Positions 35,675 to 46,881 of a stretch of DNA of 64,000 nucleotides are shown here, in pieces. Under the pieces are notes generated by a model. It was not told where the DNA came from, made no database searches, and saw nothing but the letters and a program-made list of their open reading frames with translations. Position 1 is the stretch's first letter. Each line of letters opens with the position of its first letter. The stretch covers positions 1 through 64,000 of the forward strand of contig NW_024589889.1 of NCBI RefSeq assembly GCF_018446385.1. Reading direction: 5' to 3'. The stretch comes from Zingiber officinale (taxonomy: Eukaryota; Streptophyta; Magnoliopsida; Zingiberales; Zingiberaceae). The position numbers and the translations under genes were made by a program.

Positions 35675-38491
35675 ATGGGAGTTGCAACAAGGCTCGGCCA
35701 TCCTAATCTCATTGGTGAACAAGCGAAGGAATTGGAGATGGAAGCCCCGGGCATCGATACAGTGATACAAGGTAGCATAGCTGACGGAGACATGAATGGG
35801 GTAGTTGGATATGGACAGGGGCGACATTATGGCCCTGTTCTTCACGATGTGAAGCCAACGCACGAGGCTTGTGCACCTGGCCTGCAAATGAATCTTATTG
35901 ACGGGAATGACCCTGTAGGTAAAAGTAGTTTTATGGATTTTGCACAGTTGGTGAGCAAAGATGATAGTGTCAGTCATCATGCTTGTTTTAATACTAGTAT
36001 GGAGTCAGTCACCAAGGGTGATCAAAATTTGAATGTCTGTAGACAAGAACTGATGCCTAAGAGGAAGAGAGGAAGGCCTCGGAAATTATTAGTTATGCAA
36101 AATCCTATTGATTCAGAGATTGCCGCTGGTGCTGATAGAGTGACAGGCAACCATTCTTTAACAGTAAGCGAACATGAACCTATAGCAAGCGGAATGAGGG
36201 GGCGGCCTAGGAAATCCACTTATAAAGGAGATTCTTTGAGTTCTGTTGCCACCCCCCATGTTAATATAGAGATTAGTAGCATTGCTATGGGAGTAGACAA
36301 AGAAAATATAACAGCAAAGAGGAAGAGGGGAAGACCTAAGAAGTTGATAGATGCAGAAGATGTTAACTCAGAGGTTTCAGCTTCTGTTGCTACAAACGCA
36401 GGTGGCAGTTCTCTGATGGAAACTGAGCAAACATTGACTGCAAAGAGAAAGAGGGGAAGGCCTAAGAAGTTGATAGATGCAGAAGATGCTAATTCAGGGA
36501 TTTCAGCTTCTGCTGCTACAAATGCAGGTGACAGTTCTCTGATGGAAACTGAACAAAAATTGAATGCAAAAAGAAAGAGGGGAAGACCGCCAAAATTGAT
36601 AAATATACAAAATGTTGTAAGCTCAGATGTTGCACCAAATGTTGGTATTGAGACAAGTAACATGTCTTCAATGTCACTGGAACAAGAATTGATTGTAAAT
36701 AAAAAAAGGGGAAGGCCTCGGCTTTCTTTTGTGGAGGATAATGAGCGTGTTGTGTATCAGTGTTCCTTTCAGGATGGGGATAGTTTTGCTTCTGCTGATT
36801 TGGTGTGGGGTGAAGTGAGGATGCACCAGCAGTGTCCTGGTCAGATATTTCATTCCTCCACTGCATCAGACCTTCAGAAGATGGATCATCATCCGGTTGC
36901 TTGTTTTCAAGATAAAACATTTGCCCGGTGTGATGAGTCACAATTGAAGCACTTCCAGACACACTTATCACAAATGGAGAAGCAAAGCTGTACAGATGGA
37001 TTTGAAACTACCATGAATACCGCAATTGAAGACGTGTCAAGGCATGTTGTGTTGGGGTCAACATGCCAGTGTTTCATTGATGAAGCTTCTGCAGGCCTCA
37101 AGAAACCAAGGATTGAGAATTCAGGGATACAAGTTGGGAAATGTTGCTACAACATTGACAAGGCATGTATTGTTAGCTCTTTTGAACCTCTTAATCTTCT
37201 CCACTATATCCAAGCACTAGCATGTTCCCCATATGCAAGGTTTGATAGATTAGAACTTGGGATATGCAAGTCACAGTTGAAGTCCTTTTATCACTCAAAA
37301 GGATATTCTGAACTTCCTGTATTTGTTCATGGTGAAGGATTGGTTGATAATATTGAGGATTCGCCTTCTAATAAGAGAAATTCTAGTGAAGAAAGTGCTG
37401 ACCCCTCAACTCTGATATCTTTAGCTGCTACTTCTTGGATGGGAAAGTCAACAACAATGAAAAGCTCATTTAGACGGGAAAAACTAAACATTGTGCAATG
37501 TAGAAAAAGGACTGAATTCATGGATAAGAGAGATCATTATGATGCTAGATTTGATGTCTCATCTCATGGAAACTCTGAGGTTGCTGTATTGGATTCTAAA
37601 TTAGAGAAAAGAAATGATAAAAATCTTGGGGATTTGATAATTAGCTATTCAAGATCCAATCCTGCAAGACAGCCTGAGGTTTTGATCAAAAGTGTCACAA
37701 ATGAGTATTCCACCCCAACTGAGATGCTTGGACAGCTCTATATATCCGCAAGTAATCCTCTGGAGGAATACAGTTTTCTGCCTACAATAGTGACTTTCTT
37801 TGCTGATTTTAGAAGCTGGGTTGTGTCTGTTTTGTCAGCAGAAGAAAAAAATACAGACAAACTTGCAGTTAAATGGGATATGAGGAAATCCATAAACGTC
37901 AGTTCAGAAAATATGTCGGCTTTCATGCAAGATTCATACTGGTCCGACATAATTGTCAGCTGTGAGGAAGAACTGGCATCAGGTTGGAAAATAACCAATG
38001 AATCTCAAAGGATGCAGCAAAGAGAACGCCATGGACATGAACCATCATTTTCTCTTCCCTTCACTTCCATACCTTATAGTCGACCACATTTGCAATATGG
38101 TTCCTCAAATCAAAATGATATGCACAAAATGGATGTTCAAAAAATGAATGAGCGTGTTTTAGAGGATGGTCCAAGATATGGCAATAACTTGCAGGTATCT
38201 GAAGATGGAAAACCCACAAGCAATTTGATGAAGGTTGCTGATGAGTTCATCCCCACAGCACTGATTTTGAGCTTTCATGAAGCAGATGATATTCCTGCAG
38301 AAACTGATCTCGTTAGGATATTTGGGCAATATGGGCCTCTTATGGAAGCAGATACAGAAGTTAAACGGTCAGACAAACATGCTAAAGTTGTTTTCAAGAG
38401 GCGTAGTGATGCGGAGGCAGCTTTATGCAGTGCAGGGAAATACAGTTTCTTTGGACCCACCCTCGTGAGTTACAGGCTTAGGGCTTTGTAG
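35675..38491 (+). CDS. AT-hook nuclear protein with degenerate PWWP-like module and C-terminal RRM-like domain
   Basis: Uninterrupted 938-aa frame from the first ATG (MGVATRLGHPN). Six AT-hooks with an RGRP core lie at about 129-137, 173-180, 215-223, 257-265, 299-307 and 343-349, a motif that binds the minor groove of AT-rich DNA. Residues 375-391 (DLVWGEVRMHQQCPGQI) line up with the start of the plant PWWP domain, which normally reads H-P-W-W-P where this has H384-Q-Q-C-P388. The following beta strands (HPVACFQD) and helical part (MNTAIEDVSRHVVLGSTCQCF) are retained. About 510-550 holds ALACSPYARFDRLELGICKSQL-type sequence and 863-937 an RRM-like tail (LILSF, FGQYGPL, AKVVFKRRSDAEAA), both typical of plant PWWP-domain (PDP-like) proteins that act in chromatin and Polycomb regulation. 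Methyl-lysine binding is doubtful because cage aromatics are gone. No transit peptide or membrane segment. It may be a diverged paralogue. Confidence 0.9.
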   Translation: MGVATRLGHPNLIGEQAKELEMEAPGIDTVIQGSIADGDMNGVVGYGQGRHYGPVLHDVKPTHEACAPGLQMNLIDGNDPVGKSSFMDFAQLVSKDDSVSHHACFNTSMESVTKGDQNLNVCRQELMPKRKRGRPRKLLVMQNPIDSEIAAGADRVTGNHSLTVSEHEPIASGMRGRPRKSTYKGDSLSSVATPHVNIEISSIAMGVDKENITAKRKRGRPKKLIDAEDVNSEVSASVATNAGGSSLMETEQTLTAKRKRGRPKKLIDAEDANSGISASAATNAGDSSLMETEQKLNAKRKRGRPPKLINIQNVVSSDVAPNVGIETSNMSSMSLEQELIVNKKRGRPRLSFVEDNERVVYQCSFQDGDSFASADLVWGEVRMHQQCPGQIFHSSTASDLQKMDHHPVACFQDKTFARCDESQLKHFQTHLSQMEKQSCTDGFETTMNTAIEDVSRHVVLGSTCQCFIDEASAGLKKPRIENSGIQVGKCCYNIDKACIVSSFEPLNLLHYIQALACSPYARFDRLELGICKSQLKSFYHSKGYSELPVFVHGEGLVDNIEDSPSNKRNSSEESADPSTLISLAATSWMGKSTTMKSSFRREKLNIVQCRKRTEFMDKRDHYDARFDVSSHGNSEVAVLDSKLEKRNDKNLGDLIISYSRSNPARQPEVLIKSVTNEYSTPTEMLGQLYISASNPLEEYSFLPTIVTFFADFRSWVVSVLSAEEKNTDKLAVKWDMRKSINVSSENMSAFMQDSYWSDIIVSCEEELASGWKITNESQRMQQRERHGHEPSFSLPFTSIPYSRPHLQYGSSNQNDMHKMDVQKMNERVLEDGPRYGNNLQVSEDGKPTSNLMKVADEFIPTALILSFHEADDIPAETDLVRIFGQYGPLMEADTEVKRSDKHAKVVFKRRSDAEAALCSAGKYSFFGPTLVSYRLRAL
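36314..36691 (+). repeat. 126-bp in-frame tandem repeats encoding AT-hooks
   Basis: AT-hook codons recur at 36314, 36440 and 36566, exactly 126 bp (42 codons) apart, with a related unit 132 bp further on. The first two units are close to identical at DNA level (gttgatagatgcagaagatg..aactc, tctgatggaaactgagcaaa). The hook number grew by local duplication. Confidence 0.9.
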
Positions 38492-39246
38492 GTAGCATCA
38501 AAAGATCCTTGAGGTAGCATTCAGTTTTGCTCATAATATCCAATTGCTTGTTGAAGCTCTACTCTAAAATGTTCCATTACTGACATCACACTTCAAACCT
38601 GTTCGTCCATTGTGTGAATGAGATTTATCTAAATGAGTTGTTGGGCTGGTTAGCCAGATGTTTTTTGGTTTTTGTTTTTCAATAACTACCTTTTGACCTG
38701 TATTTTAGACTTCTTTGATCGTTGAGAGTTCAGGATGTACAACCTTTTTATTTCTATATGGTTCATACTAATACTTGCACATTAATCTAATTTATCCATT
38801 ATATAGTTTAACGTTTTTGTTCAGAGGCCTCATTGACCCTCTGGGGATAGTGTTTCTAATGGTAAAGATTGGTTTGAATGCTCATGTAAAATTTAAGAGT
38901 TTAGGCTGATATTCTGGATATGAATTGTATAGTTTTAATCAGCTGCTCATTTTCTTTGACAAACGAGCATTGATGTGGTCCCTAGAATTAATATTAGAGA
39001 ATTTTCTATTTCTTATTTTAATAAAAAGTAATTTTTGTTTTGCTAGGCTTTGAATATTTTATTAAGAAAATACTTTTAAATTTTTTCAATGCTTGTTGCA
39101 ATGAAAAATTGTTTACTGAACCGCACACCATTTGACTTTCACAAATATTCAAATCATGTATCATTTTTTAATTTTATCAAATCTCAAACTTCTTTTTTAA
39201 AATACTTTTTTAGTCCTTGTTCACACCGAATTACAAAAATAGCAAT
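38492..39246 (+). other. 3' flank of the AT-hook gene
   Basis: Probable 3' UTR followed by T-rich intergenic sequence. AATAAAA near 39020 could serve as a poly(A) signal, but several A/T-rich options exist. Confidence 0.4.
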
Positions 39247-39389
39247 GATATGCTCAAGGAAAAAATCTTAAAGAAAAATTTAAGGATAGACATATAAAAT
39301 TATAATCAATCATTTCATTTTTTGTCGGCTCTATCACTTTATATGTCTATCCTTGAATTTTTCTTTAATTCTTTTTTCTTGAGTATATC
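39247..39389. repeat. Long hairpin with 52-bp arms
   Basis: Arm 39247-39298 (gatatgctcaagg...ggatagacatataaa) and arm 39338-39389 (tttatatgtctatcc...cttgagtatatc) are near-perfect complements around a 39-bp loop. Weaker pairing continues outward. It has the look of a small foldback MITE or a small-RNA precursor. No terminal target duplication was recognised. Confidence 0.85.
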
Positions 39390-39899
39390 ATTTTTCTTAC
39401 AAAAATTTCATTCAAGTCGCTACCTATGCAACTAAGTATGAAAATTAAATGCATTTTAAAAAAAATTCATTTTACACAAATTGTCATCTATGTTGCTATC
39501 CTAAACTCTTGTTTCAATAGTTAAAAAAAAAAAATTACATTTCTTTCAATCCTGTATCATCGACGACATCTAAAGCTTGCAATCTTTATCGACGTCTCAT
39601 TGTTTGTGTAGCGCATAAGATAAACTTTTCTGTCCAAAAACTGACCTACTATTTCACATGTAGATTTTATTTGTCTTGTTTCTATATTTAGGGTTATCAC
39701 AATTCATCTTCTCAATATATATGGAATACACATCTTCTTGTATTGTTAATGTATTGTTTTCACATTTCCTATAAAATAGAAGTGTTTGATATCCAATGAT
39801 GCGTATTATTCAATTCTTATCTAATAAGTACATCCACAACACTTGCTCCAATAGGTCAAAATTTTCTATTTTTTTCTCAGTCTTACGTACTTTGGATAC
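39390..39899. other. AT-rich spacer before the satellite array
   Basis: No gene or clear repeat unit seen. Confidence 0.4.
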
Positions 39900-42800
39900 A
39901 AAGTCACTAATGAACTTAAGTTTATTAAATTTACTCAACAATAGTACCTATGCATATCTAGAACTCTCCTAAGTCTAATCATTTTAAAGTCTTATGATTC
40001 TAAATACTAGTTAGTCATCAGCGAATTTTGACGAAAATTTATTAATAGACTTAGATTTATCATATTCAATTGAAATCAAAATCATAACTTCTAGAGACTA
40101 TTAAAAATGATCATGTGCATCAACTTTAGTTTTGAACTCTATCTAGCCTTTTGTAAGTTTTTCAAAATATTCAATGTTATGTAATTTTATCAAAAGTCAC
40201 TAATGAAATTAATTAGATTTATCATATTCACTCAGTAACACTTATATATTCAACTAATAGTGAATCTTGGCCAAAGCTTATTAATGGACTTTGACTTTTC
40301 TCATTCAATCCAAACTAGAACCAAGTCTTCTAGGGACTATGTTGAGTGTAACCATATCCACCAACTTTGGTTCCACATCCTAGTTAGCCTCCTATGAGTT
40401 TTTGATAAAATTTAACCTTGTGAAGTTTCAGCACGAATTCATCATGCATTTAGGTTTATTATATTCACTCAATAATAACACTTATGTATTACTAAGACGC
40501 TTGTAACTCTGACCATACTCAAACATTTTAAATTTAGACAATAATCAATCATTAACAAATTTTAGTCAAAACTCGCAAATGGACTTTAGGTTGTATGATT
40601 CAATCCAAATTAGGATCAATGTCTTTTATGGATTCGCTTGTATGTAACTATTCCCACTAACCTTGGTTCTATACCATAGTTAACTTTTTGAGAGGTTTTG
40701 GAAAAAAAACATTAAGTAATCTTGGTACAATCATTGTTGGACTTAAGCTTATCATATTCAACCAATAACAATGCCTATGTGTTCCTAGGAATTTTTTGAC
40801 ACTAATCATGCTCAAAACTCTATGATTTTAGACCATGTACAACCATCAATGACTTTTGGACAAAACTTACTAATGAACTTAGTATTATGAGATTCAATTC
40901 AAAGAAGGATATAACTATGCACCCCAACCTTGTGAAACTTTGGCACATACTCATTAGAGAACTTAGGCTTATCATATTTACTCAATAATATCACTTATGT
41001 ATTTTAGGGGCTCCCCTAACTTGACAATACTCAAACATTTTTAATTTGGATACTAGTCAACTATTATTGGGTTTTGATTAAAACTCACTAATTAATTTTG
41101 AGTTATCAAATTCAATCCAAACTAAAACCAATGTATTCTAAAACTATCCTTAGTCTAATCATGCCCACCAACATTGATTCCGCAATCTAATTAGACCCTC
41201 AAGAGTTTTTTAAAAAAGTAGCCTTACGAAGTTTTGCCACATACTCACTAGTGCATTAACACTTATAATATCCATTTAAAAATATCTATGTATTATTGGA
41301 ACTCTCCCATCTATCTACTATTCTCAGACTTTCTAAATTTGGACCAAGTTAGCTATCAATAAGTATGGATCAAAACTCATTAATAGTCTTAGATATATGA
41401 AACTTAATCAAAAGTAGGACCAATGTCTCCTTGAGCATAACCATGTCCACCAACTTTGGTTCGACACCCTTATTAACTTTTTGTGAGTTTCTAAAAGAAT
41501 TCCACTCTTGAGTAATTTTAGCATAGAGTTATTATTGGACATGAGTCTATCACATTCAATCGACAAGGACACTTGTGGGTTCCTGAAATTTTCCTAACTT
41601 TGGTCATACTCAAACTTTATGATTTTAGACCATGTACATACCAATGAGTTATGGTTAAAATTTATTGATGAATTTAGTGTTATCAAATTTAATCCAAACA
41701 AGTAAGTACCTATGTCCTCTAGGGAATATCTTAGGCGCAAACATGTCCACCAACCTTAGTTCCACAACTTAATTTGCCTCTTCTAAATTTTTAAAAAATA
41801 TTTATCCTTGTGAAGTTTTGACACATACTGGTGCACTTAGGCTTATTATATTCATTTAACAATAACACCTATGTATTTATGATACTTTCCTGACTCTAAT
41901 CATGCCTAATTTTTTTTTGAACTTTGTCTAGATATCAATAATTTTAACCAAGACTCACTAATGACTTATGCACATTAGATTCAGTTTAAACTAGGACAAA
42001 TGTCTTCTAGGGACTATCCTGTGGCTAACCATATCCACCAACCTTCGTTCCATATCATAATTAGTCTCCTATGAGATTCTTAAAAAAAAAAAAAAATCAA
42101 CTTTATGAAATTTTTATATAAACTCATTGGTGCACATAGGCTTATCCTATTCATTTAACAACAACATGTATATATTTTTCGTACTCTCTTGACTCTAATC
42201 ATGCTCAAACATTCTTAATCTAGACCTTGGTCAACCATTAGTAAATTTTGTTTTGGACTCTCTTAAGGGTGATCATGTTCACCAACCTTAGTTCCATACT
42301 TTAGTTAGCCTTTTGTGAGTTTTTGAAAAAAAATAATGACCTTGTTGGACTTTACATACATATTCACTCAACAACAACATCAATGTATTATTAAGACTCT
42401 CCTTATTAGGACCATGCTCAATATTTCTAAACCTCAACCCTGACAATGACCTTAGGCACATCAAATTCAATCCAAATTAGGATCAATGTCTTTTAGGTAC
42501 TATCTTGAGTGTAATAATGCCCACCAACCTTGGTTCATTATGCCTTGTGATGTTTTGGCACATACTTAATGTATTTAGATTTATATTATTCACTGAACAA
42601 AAAGAGTTATGTATTGCTTGGACTATCTTTACTCTAACCATTCTTGAACTTTCTGAATCTTGACCATGTTCAATCATCAGTGTTTAAAACATACTGAATA
42701 TCACATCAAATTCAATCCAACTTGGATCACTGTCTTTTAGGGAATATCCTAAGTTCAAGCATGCCCGTACCTCATCCTAGTTAACCTCTTTTAAGTTTTT

Positions 42801-43024
42801 GAAAAGAAGAATCAACCTTGTGAAGTTACTCTCCACACTTTGACAATATTGCTTAATTTTTTTAAATCTTAGCCTAGGTAAGTCTTTCATGATTTTTGGC
42901 TAAAATTTGTTGTTGACCTTAAGCGCATCAGATTGAATTCAAAAGAGGACCAATGTCTTCTAGGAACTATCTTGAATGTAATCATGTTCACTAACTTTGG
43001 TTCCACATCCTATGTGCCTCATGG
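39900..43024. repeat. Satellite-like tandem array, part 1 (units about 220-296 bp)
   Basis: A fixed series of phrases recurs in the same order: caccaaccttggttcc, then gtgagtttttgaaaaaa, ccttgtgaagttttggcacata, ttaggcttatcatattcactcaa, ctatgtatt, actctaatcatgctcaaac, tcactaatgac, and tcaatccaaactaggaccaatgtcttctagggac. The ccaacctt landmark falls near 40115, 40352, 40648, 40915, 41160, 41446, 41741, 42028, 42275, 42518, 42760 and 42984, giving steps of 224-296 bp. The steps cluster around 240-247 and 286-296, so some units lack about 50 bp. All units are in the same orientation and diverged. No protein is encoded. Confidence 0.88.
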
Positions 43025-44617
43025 ATAAGAGTGGAGCTAGGATTTTGATTCAGTGTAGTTAATAATATAATATAATTAATAAGGACAATCTTATGCATGA
43101 AGCTTCCACTAACACGAGGTCCTTGGGAAGAGTCTAATATGCACAATCTTATCATACTTTACAAGAGATTGTTTTCAAGACTCACACCTGACCTCTAAGT
43201 CATACAACAACAACTTATTATTACGCTAAAACTCCCCTTCTACAATATAATATAATTAATAAAATAAAAAAATATATAAAATTTTATAATCATAAAATAT
43301 TACCTTACAATTATTTTTTTAAGTCTCCATATTTTGAAACTTTGTACAATAGTTTCATTATCAATTATTAGAAATATATCTTTCTCTATATAGACAATAA
43401 AATTATCATTCATCTAATTATCACTCATTCAATTTCACAATATGTCTTTCATAATTATCATGGCAAAAACACTCTTTCCACCGTTGCAATCGACAGGGCA
43501 ACAACCACTTCGCGAGCAACGTCGCTGTCTAGTGGGACAACGACTGCGTCATTGCTTTGTGGGGGCAACGGTCACTCGGAAGACTGACACGTCGCTACCT
43601 TGTCGGGCAGTGCAAGCAATCACGTCACTGCCATGTATCTTTTTTTGTTGAACAAGAAAAAAAATTAGGATTACCTTTGAGCAGAATTCTTTTGTTGCGT
43701 GGAAAGAAGACGAGTAAGAAGTTTAGATTTAGGATAAAATTTAAATCAGTTTAATAATATTAATATATTTAATTAGTTAATATATAAATATAATAACATT
43801 AATAAAAAAATTATTTGTAAAAAAATGATACATCAAATATTAATGCCATGTTTAAATTTAAACTCAGCAAGTGGACAACATAGGTAAGGGATGGAGGCAC
43901 TAGTGATGCTCGCTCGAGGGCGTGCCGCCCACACTTACCCTCCAAGATTTGGCGGTGAGATCCCACCTGAGTTCCTATAGGCCAAGGCATTTGCCTTATC
44001 TGTAATGTCGCCTTCGCCGCTTCTACTGGATGCTAGAAGGTCTAAATCCCAGTTCACGTCATTTATCTCATGATGAGCAAAAAGTTGTTTGATCGATGAC
44101 ATTAAATCTCAGATCTAATTACAAAATTTTCATAGATAGAAAGTTTCTCTTCCGTATATTATTTTTCATCGTTCAATTTATTTTGAACTTAATATTTTTA
44201 TCATTTGAATTTGATCTCGAAGCGGTTTTCGACCACATGAATATGATTTTTCATTGATAAATTAATTATTAATGACCTAACAATTTAAATTCGTTATTTG
44301 CTCAATTGACTAGACTTAATTGGTGTGTTTCTCAAAAACCACCAATGTAATCATTTATATCAATTGAATTGGTGGATTTTTTTTACCATAGCTTATGGCG
44401 TCAACTCATTAAATATAAAAAAACAAACACATGGAAATGTTAGCTAAGATGATCAAGATGAAGCCTAGATAAATTGTAATTTTCTACGCTATGAGCATAG
44501 AATAGGTGAGAAAACACCTAAACCCTAAAACCGATCTCATGGGCTGATGGGCGGAGCTTTGTTCGGCTTAATGTGGATAGTTGCCCATACGGGGCCCATG
44601 TAAGCTCCACCCATGCT
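43025..44617. other. Non-repeat insertion splitting the satellite array
   Basis: Array phrases stop at cctatgtgcctc and resume at ctatgtgaag near 44620. The insert holds a SINE (43083-43243), a GC-richer stretch (43480-43640) and more GC-rich text at 43880-44060 without recognisable protein. The edges carry GTGGAGCT and AGCTCCAC, a possible short inverted repeat, too weak to name a family. Confidence 0.5.
43083..43243 (-). mobile_element. Au-type SINE with perfect 19-bp target duplication
   Basis: On the minus strand: GAAGGGGAGTTTTAGCGTAA head, AGAGGTCAGGTGTGAGTC (B-box zone), TCTCTTGTAAAGTATGATAAG, then CTTCCCAAGGACC. The body is diverged from the 2752 copy, yet the flanking A/T-rich 19-mers at 43064-43082 and 43244-43262 are identical. 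Confidence 0.82.
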
Positions 44618-46070
44618 ATGTGAAGTTTTTGCACATAGTTAGAGTGGTGTGCATAATCTTATAATATTCATTCAATAAGAACACTTATGCATTCCTAGGA
44701 CTCTCTTAATTTTAGTCATGCTCAAACATTCTAAATTTGTACTTGGTCAACTATTAATGAGTTTTAATCAAAATTCACTAATGATCTTATACACAATAGA
44801 TCTAATCCAAATTAAGATCAATGTCCGTGATTTACCTCCTCCGTGTTGACCTTGGGACGGATTGGTGGGGATGCTAGGGACGAACGTATTCACTTTTTGC
44901 CGCCATCCTAGTGTAACCATGCCTACCAACCTTGGTTACACATCCTAGTCAACCTTCTGTGAATTTTTGAAAAAACTTCAACCTTGTCAAGTTTTGATAA
45001 CACATATTTACTAATACACTTAGACTATTCATTTAACAACAATACCTATATTTATGAGAGTCTCCTAACTTTAACTATGGTCAAACCTCTTGAATCTCGA
45101 CCCTGATCAACCATTAATGATTTTTGGTAAAACTCATTAATGGACTTAAACACATTAGATTCAATTCAAACTGCGACTAATGTCTTCTAGGGATTTCTTT
45201 GAGTGTAATAATGCCCACCAACCTTGGTTCCACAGCCTAGTTAGCCTCTTGTGGATCTTTGAAAAAAATTTAGTGAGAATTTCCGATACAAAGACAATGT
45301 TGGACTTTAACCTATTATATTCAATAAACAAAAAACCTATGAGTTCCTAGGACTCTTTTACTATGCTCAAACGTTCAGAATCAGCCATGAGTCATTAGCT
45401 AAAACTCAATGATGACCATAGGCACATTAGATTCAAACCAAATTAGGACCAATGTCTTCTAGGGAATCGCTTTAGTGGAACAAAGCCCACCAATCTTGGT
45501 TGCACACCCTAGTGAGCATTCTTTGAATTTCTCAAAAAAAAAAAACCGTCTTAAGTAATTCCAATCTTGGTCACAAAGTGTTTATTGGAATTAGACTTAT
45601 CATATTTGATCAATAACAGTGTTTATGTATTAATTATAACTCTTAACCATGATCTAACTTTGATTTTGAATCTTATACCATCAATGAATTTTTAACCAAA
45701 ACTTTATTAATGGAATTGGATTATCAAATTCAATCCAAACCATATCCAAATCAGAATTTTGGTCACCATGCCTTTTAGGAATTGCCCCAAGTATAACCGT
45801 TTCCATCAATCTTGATTCTACATCCTCATCAGCCTCTTGTGAATTTCTTTAAAAAAAAAAATCAACATTGAGAAATTTGGACACATGCACTTACACCTAT
45901 CATATTCACTTAACAATAATACTCCTATATTTTTAGGACTTTTCTAACTCTAATTACTATCAAATTTGTTTGAATCTGGATCTGGGTTAATTATCACCGA
46001 GTTTGATAAAATTTACTTTTGACCTTAGATATATCAAATTAAGTCCAAACTATAACCAATATTAAATGAG
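44618..46070. repeat. Satellite-like tandem array, part 2
   Basis: The same ordered phrases resume, with the ccaacctt landmark near 44925, 45215, 45490 and 45800 (steps 275-310 bp). The first unit is enlarged by a SINE fragment. The array fades after ccaaactataaccaat at about 46060. Confidence 0.85.
44824..44903 (+). mobile_element. SINE family 2 fragment inside a satellite unit
   Basis: tccgtgatttacctcctccgtgttgaccttgggacgg...gctagggacgaacg..cactttttgccgcc matches the 3' half of the 30525 copy and splits an array unit between caatgt and atcctagtgtaacc. Confidence 0.7.
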
Positions 46071-46881
46071 AAAATTAGACGAAATACGAATTTAAAGAAT
46101 GAGAATTACAGATTGAGTTGAGAGTATGAGATGAAAGAATAAGAATTGTTTGTATTATTGAAAAAGGGGTGGATTGGAAATTATTTATAAGAAAATTATA
46201 GAAGTTTTTAAAATTTTAGGATAAATTTAGTATCTTAATGTTTTATTCAACTAAAATACTCTAAAATTTACTCCTCTTATTCAAAAATAGAGATACTTTG
46301 ATCATTTTAATGATTTCATCTATTGACAATCCCTTCTTTTGTTTAATCCAATTATTTGAGCATCCAATTAATCCTACCAGGTAAATCCTAAAGCATGCTC
46401 TTGTCTAGGCCTGGTTCAAATAGGGCGGCTAACCCTATTTCTAATCGTAAACAAGTTTATAGGTAGCTTTTGACGATTGGCGTATTCTATCGCACCATTT
46501 CACTTCGACACGGCCGCATCGCCTATGATTCCTTAGGCTTAGTCAAATCAAGCGGATGAAAGATTGCTTCTTACCAGGGCACGGCAGGGATGAACACTAC
46601 TCACTCGAAATTAAATTTAAAGGACAATTCCAAGGAGTTTGACAAATTTAAAACATTTTCTAGCGATTATTCCCCAATCCAGCGAAGACATCTAACCTCT
46701 TTTTAGTGTTCTAAGCTTCCTGAAGGTCCAAGAGATGCCTCGATCTTCTCTCTGTTTATGGTTAGAAACAAGGCTTTTTGCAGATGAGAAAAGAGATGCG
46801 CTGAGTTCACAGACATCATCGCCATGGACGATGAATGAAAGAGGACAGAAGTTAAAGGTTACCAGTACTACAACTACAAAA
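46071..46881. other. Spacer between satellite array and DOG1-like pseudogene
   Basis: A/T-rich to 46350, then more balanced. No gene recognised. The right part may be 3' flank of the minus-strand pseudogene. Confidence 0.4.

Noticed and set aside
36220-36971. Two minus-strand open frames of about 150 codons
   Set aside because: They are antisense shadows of the AT-hook repeats in the 938-aa gene.
43442-43760. Possible small gene in the GC-richer insert
   Set aside because: Short overlapping frames without any domain or splice structure.
43030-44615. DNA transposon defined by GTGGAGCT inverted ends
   Set aside because: Only eight bases match and no target duplication was identified; kept as an unassigned insertion.
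39900-46070. CRISPR-like or coding repeat interpretation of the tandem array
   Set aside because: Units are contiguous 220-310-bp satellite-like monomers without spacers or open frames, in a plant genome.
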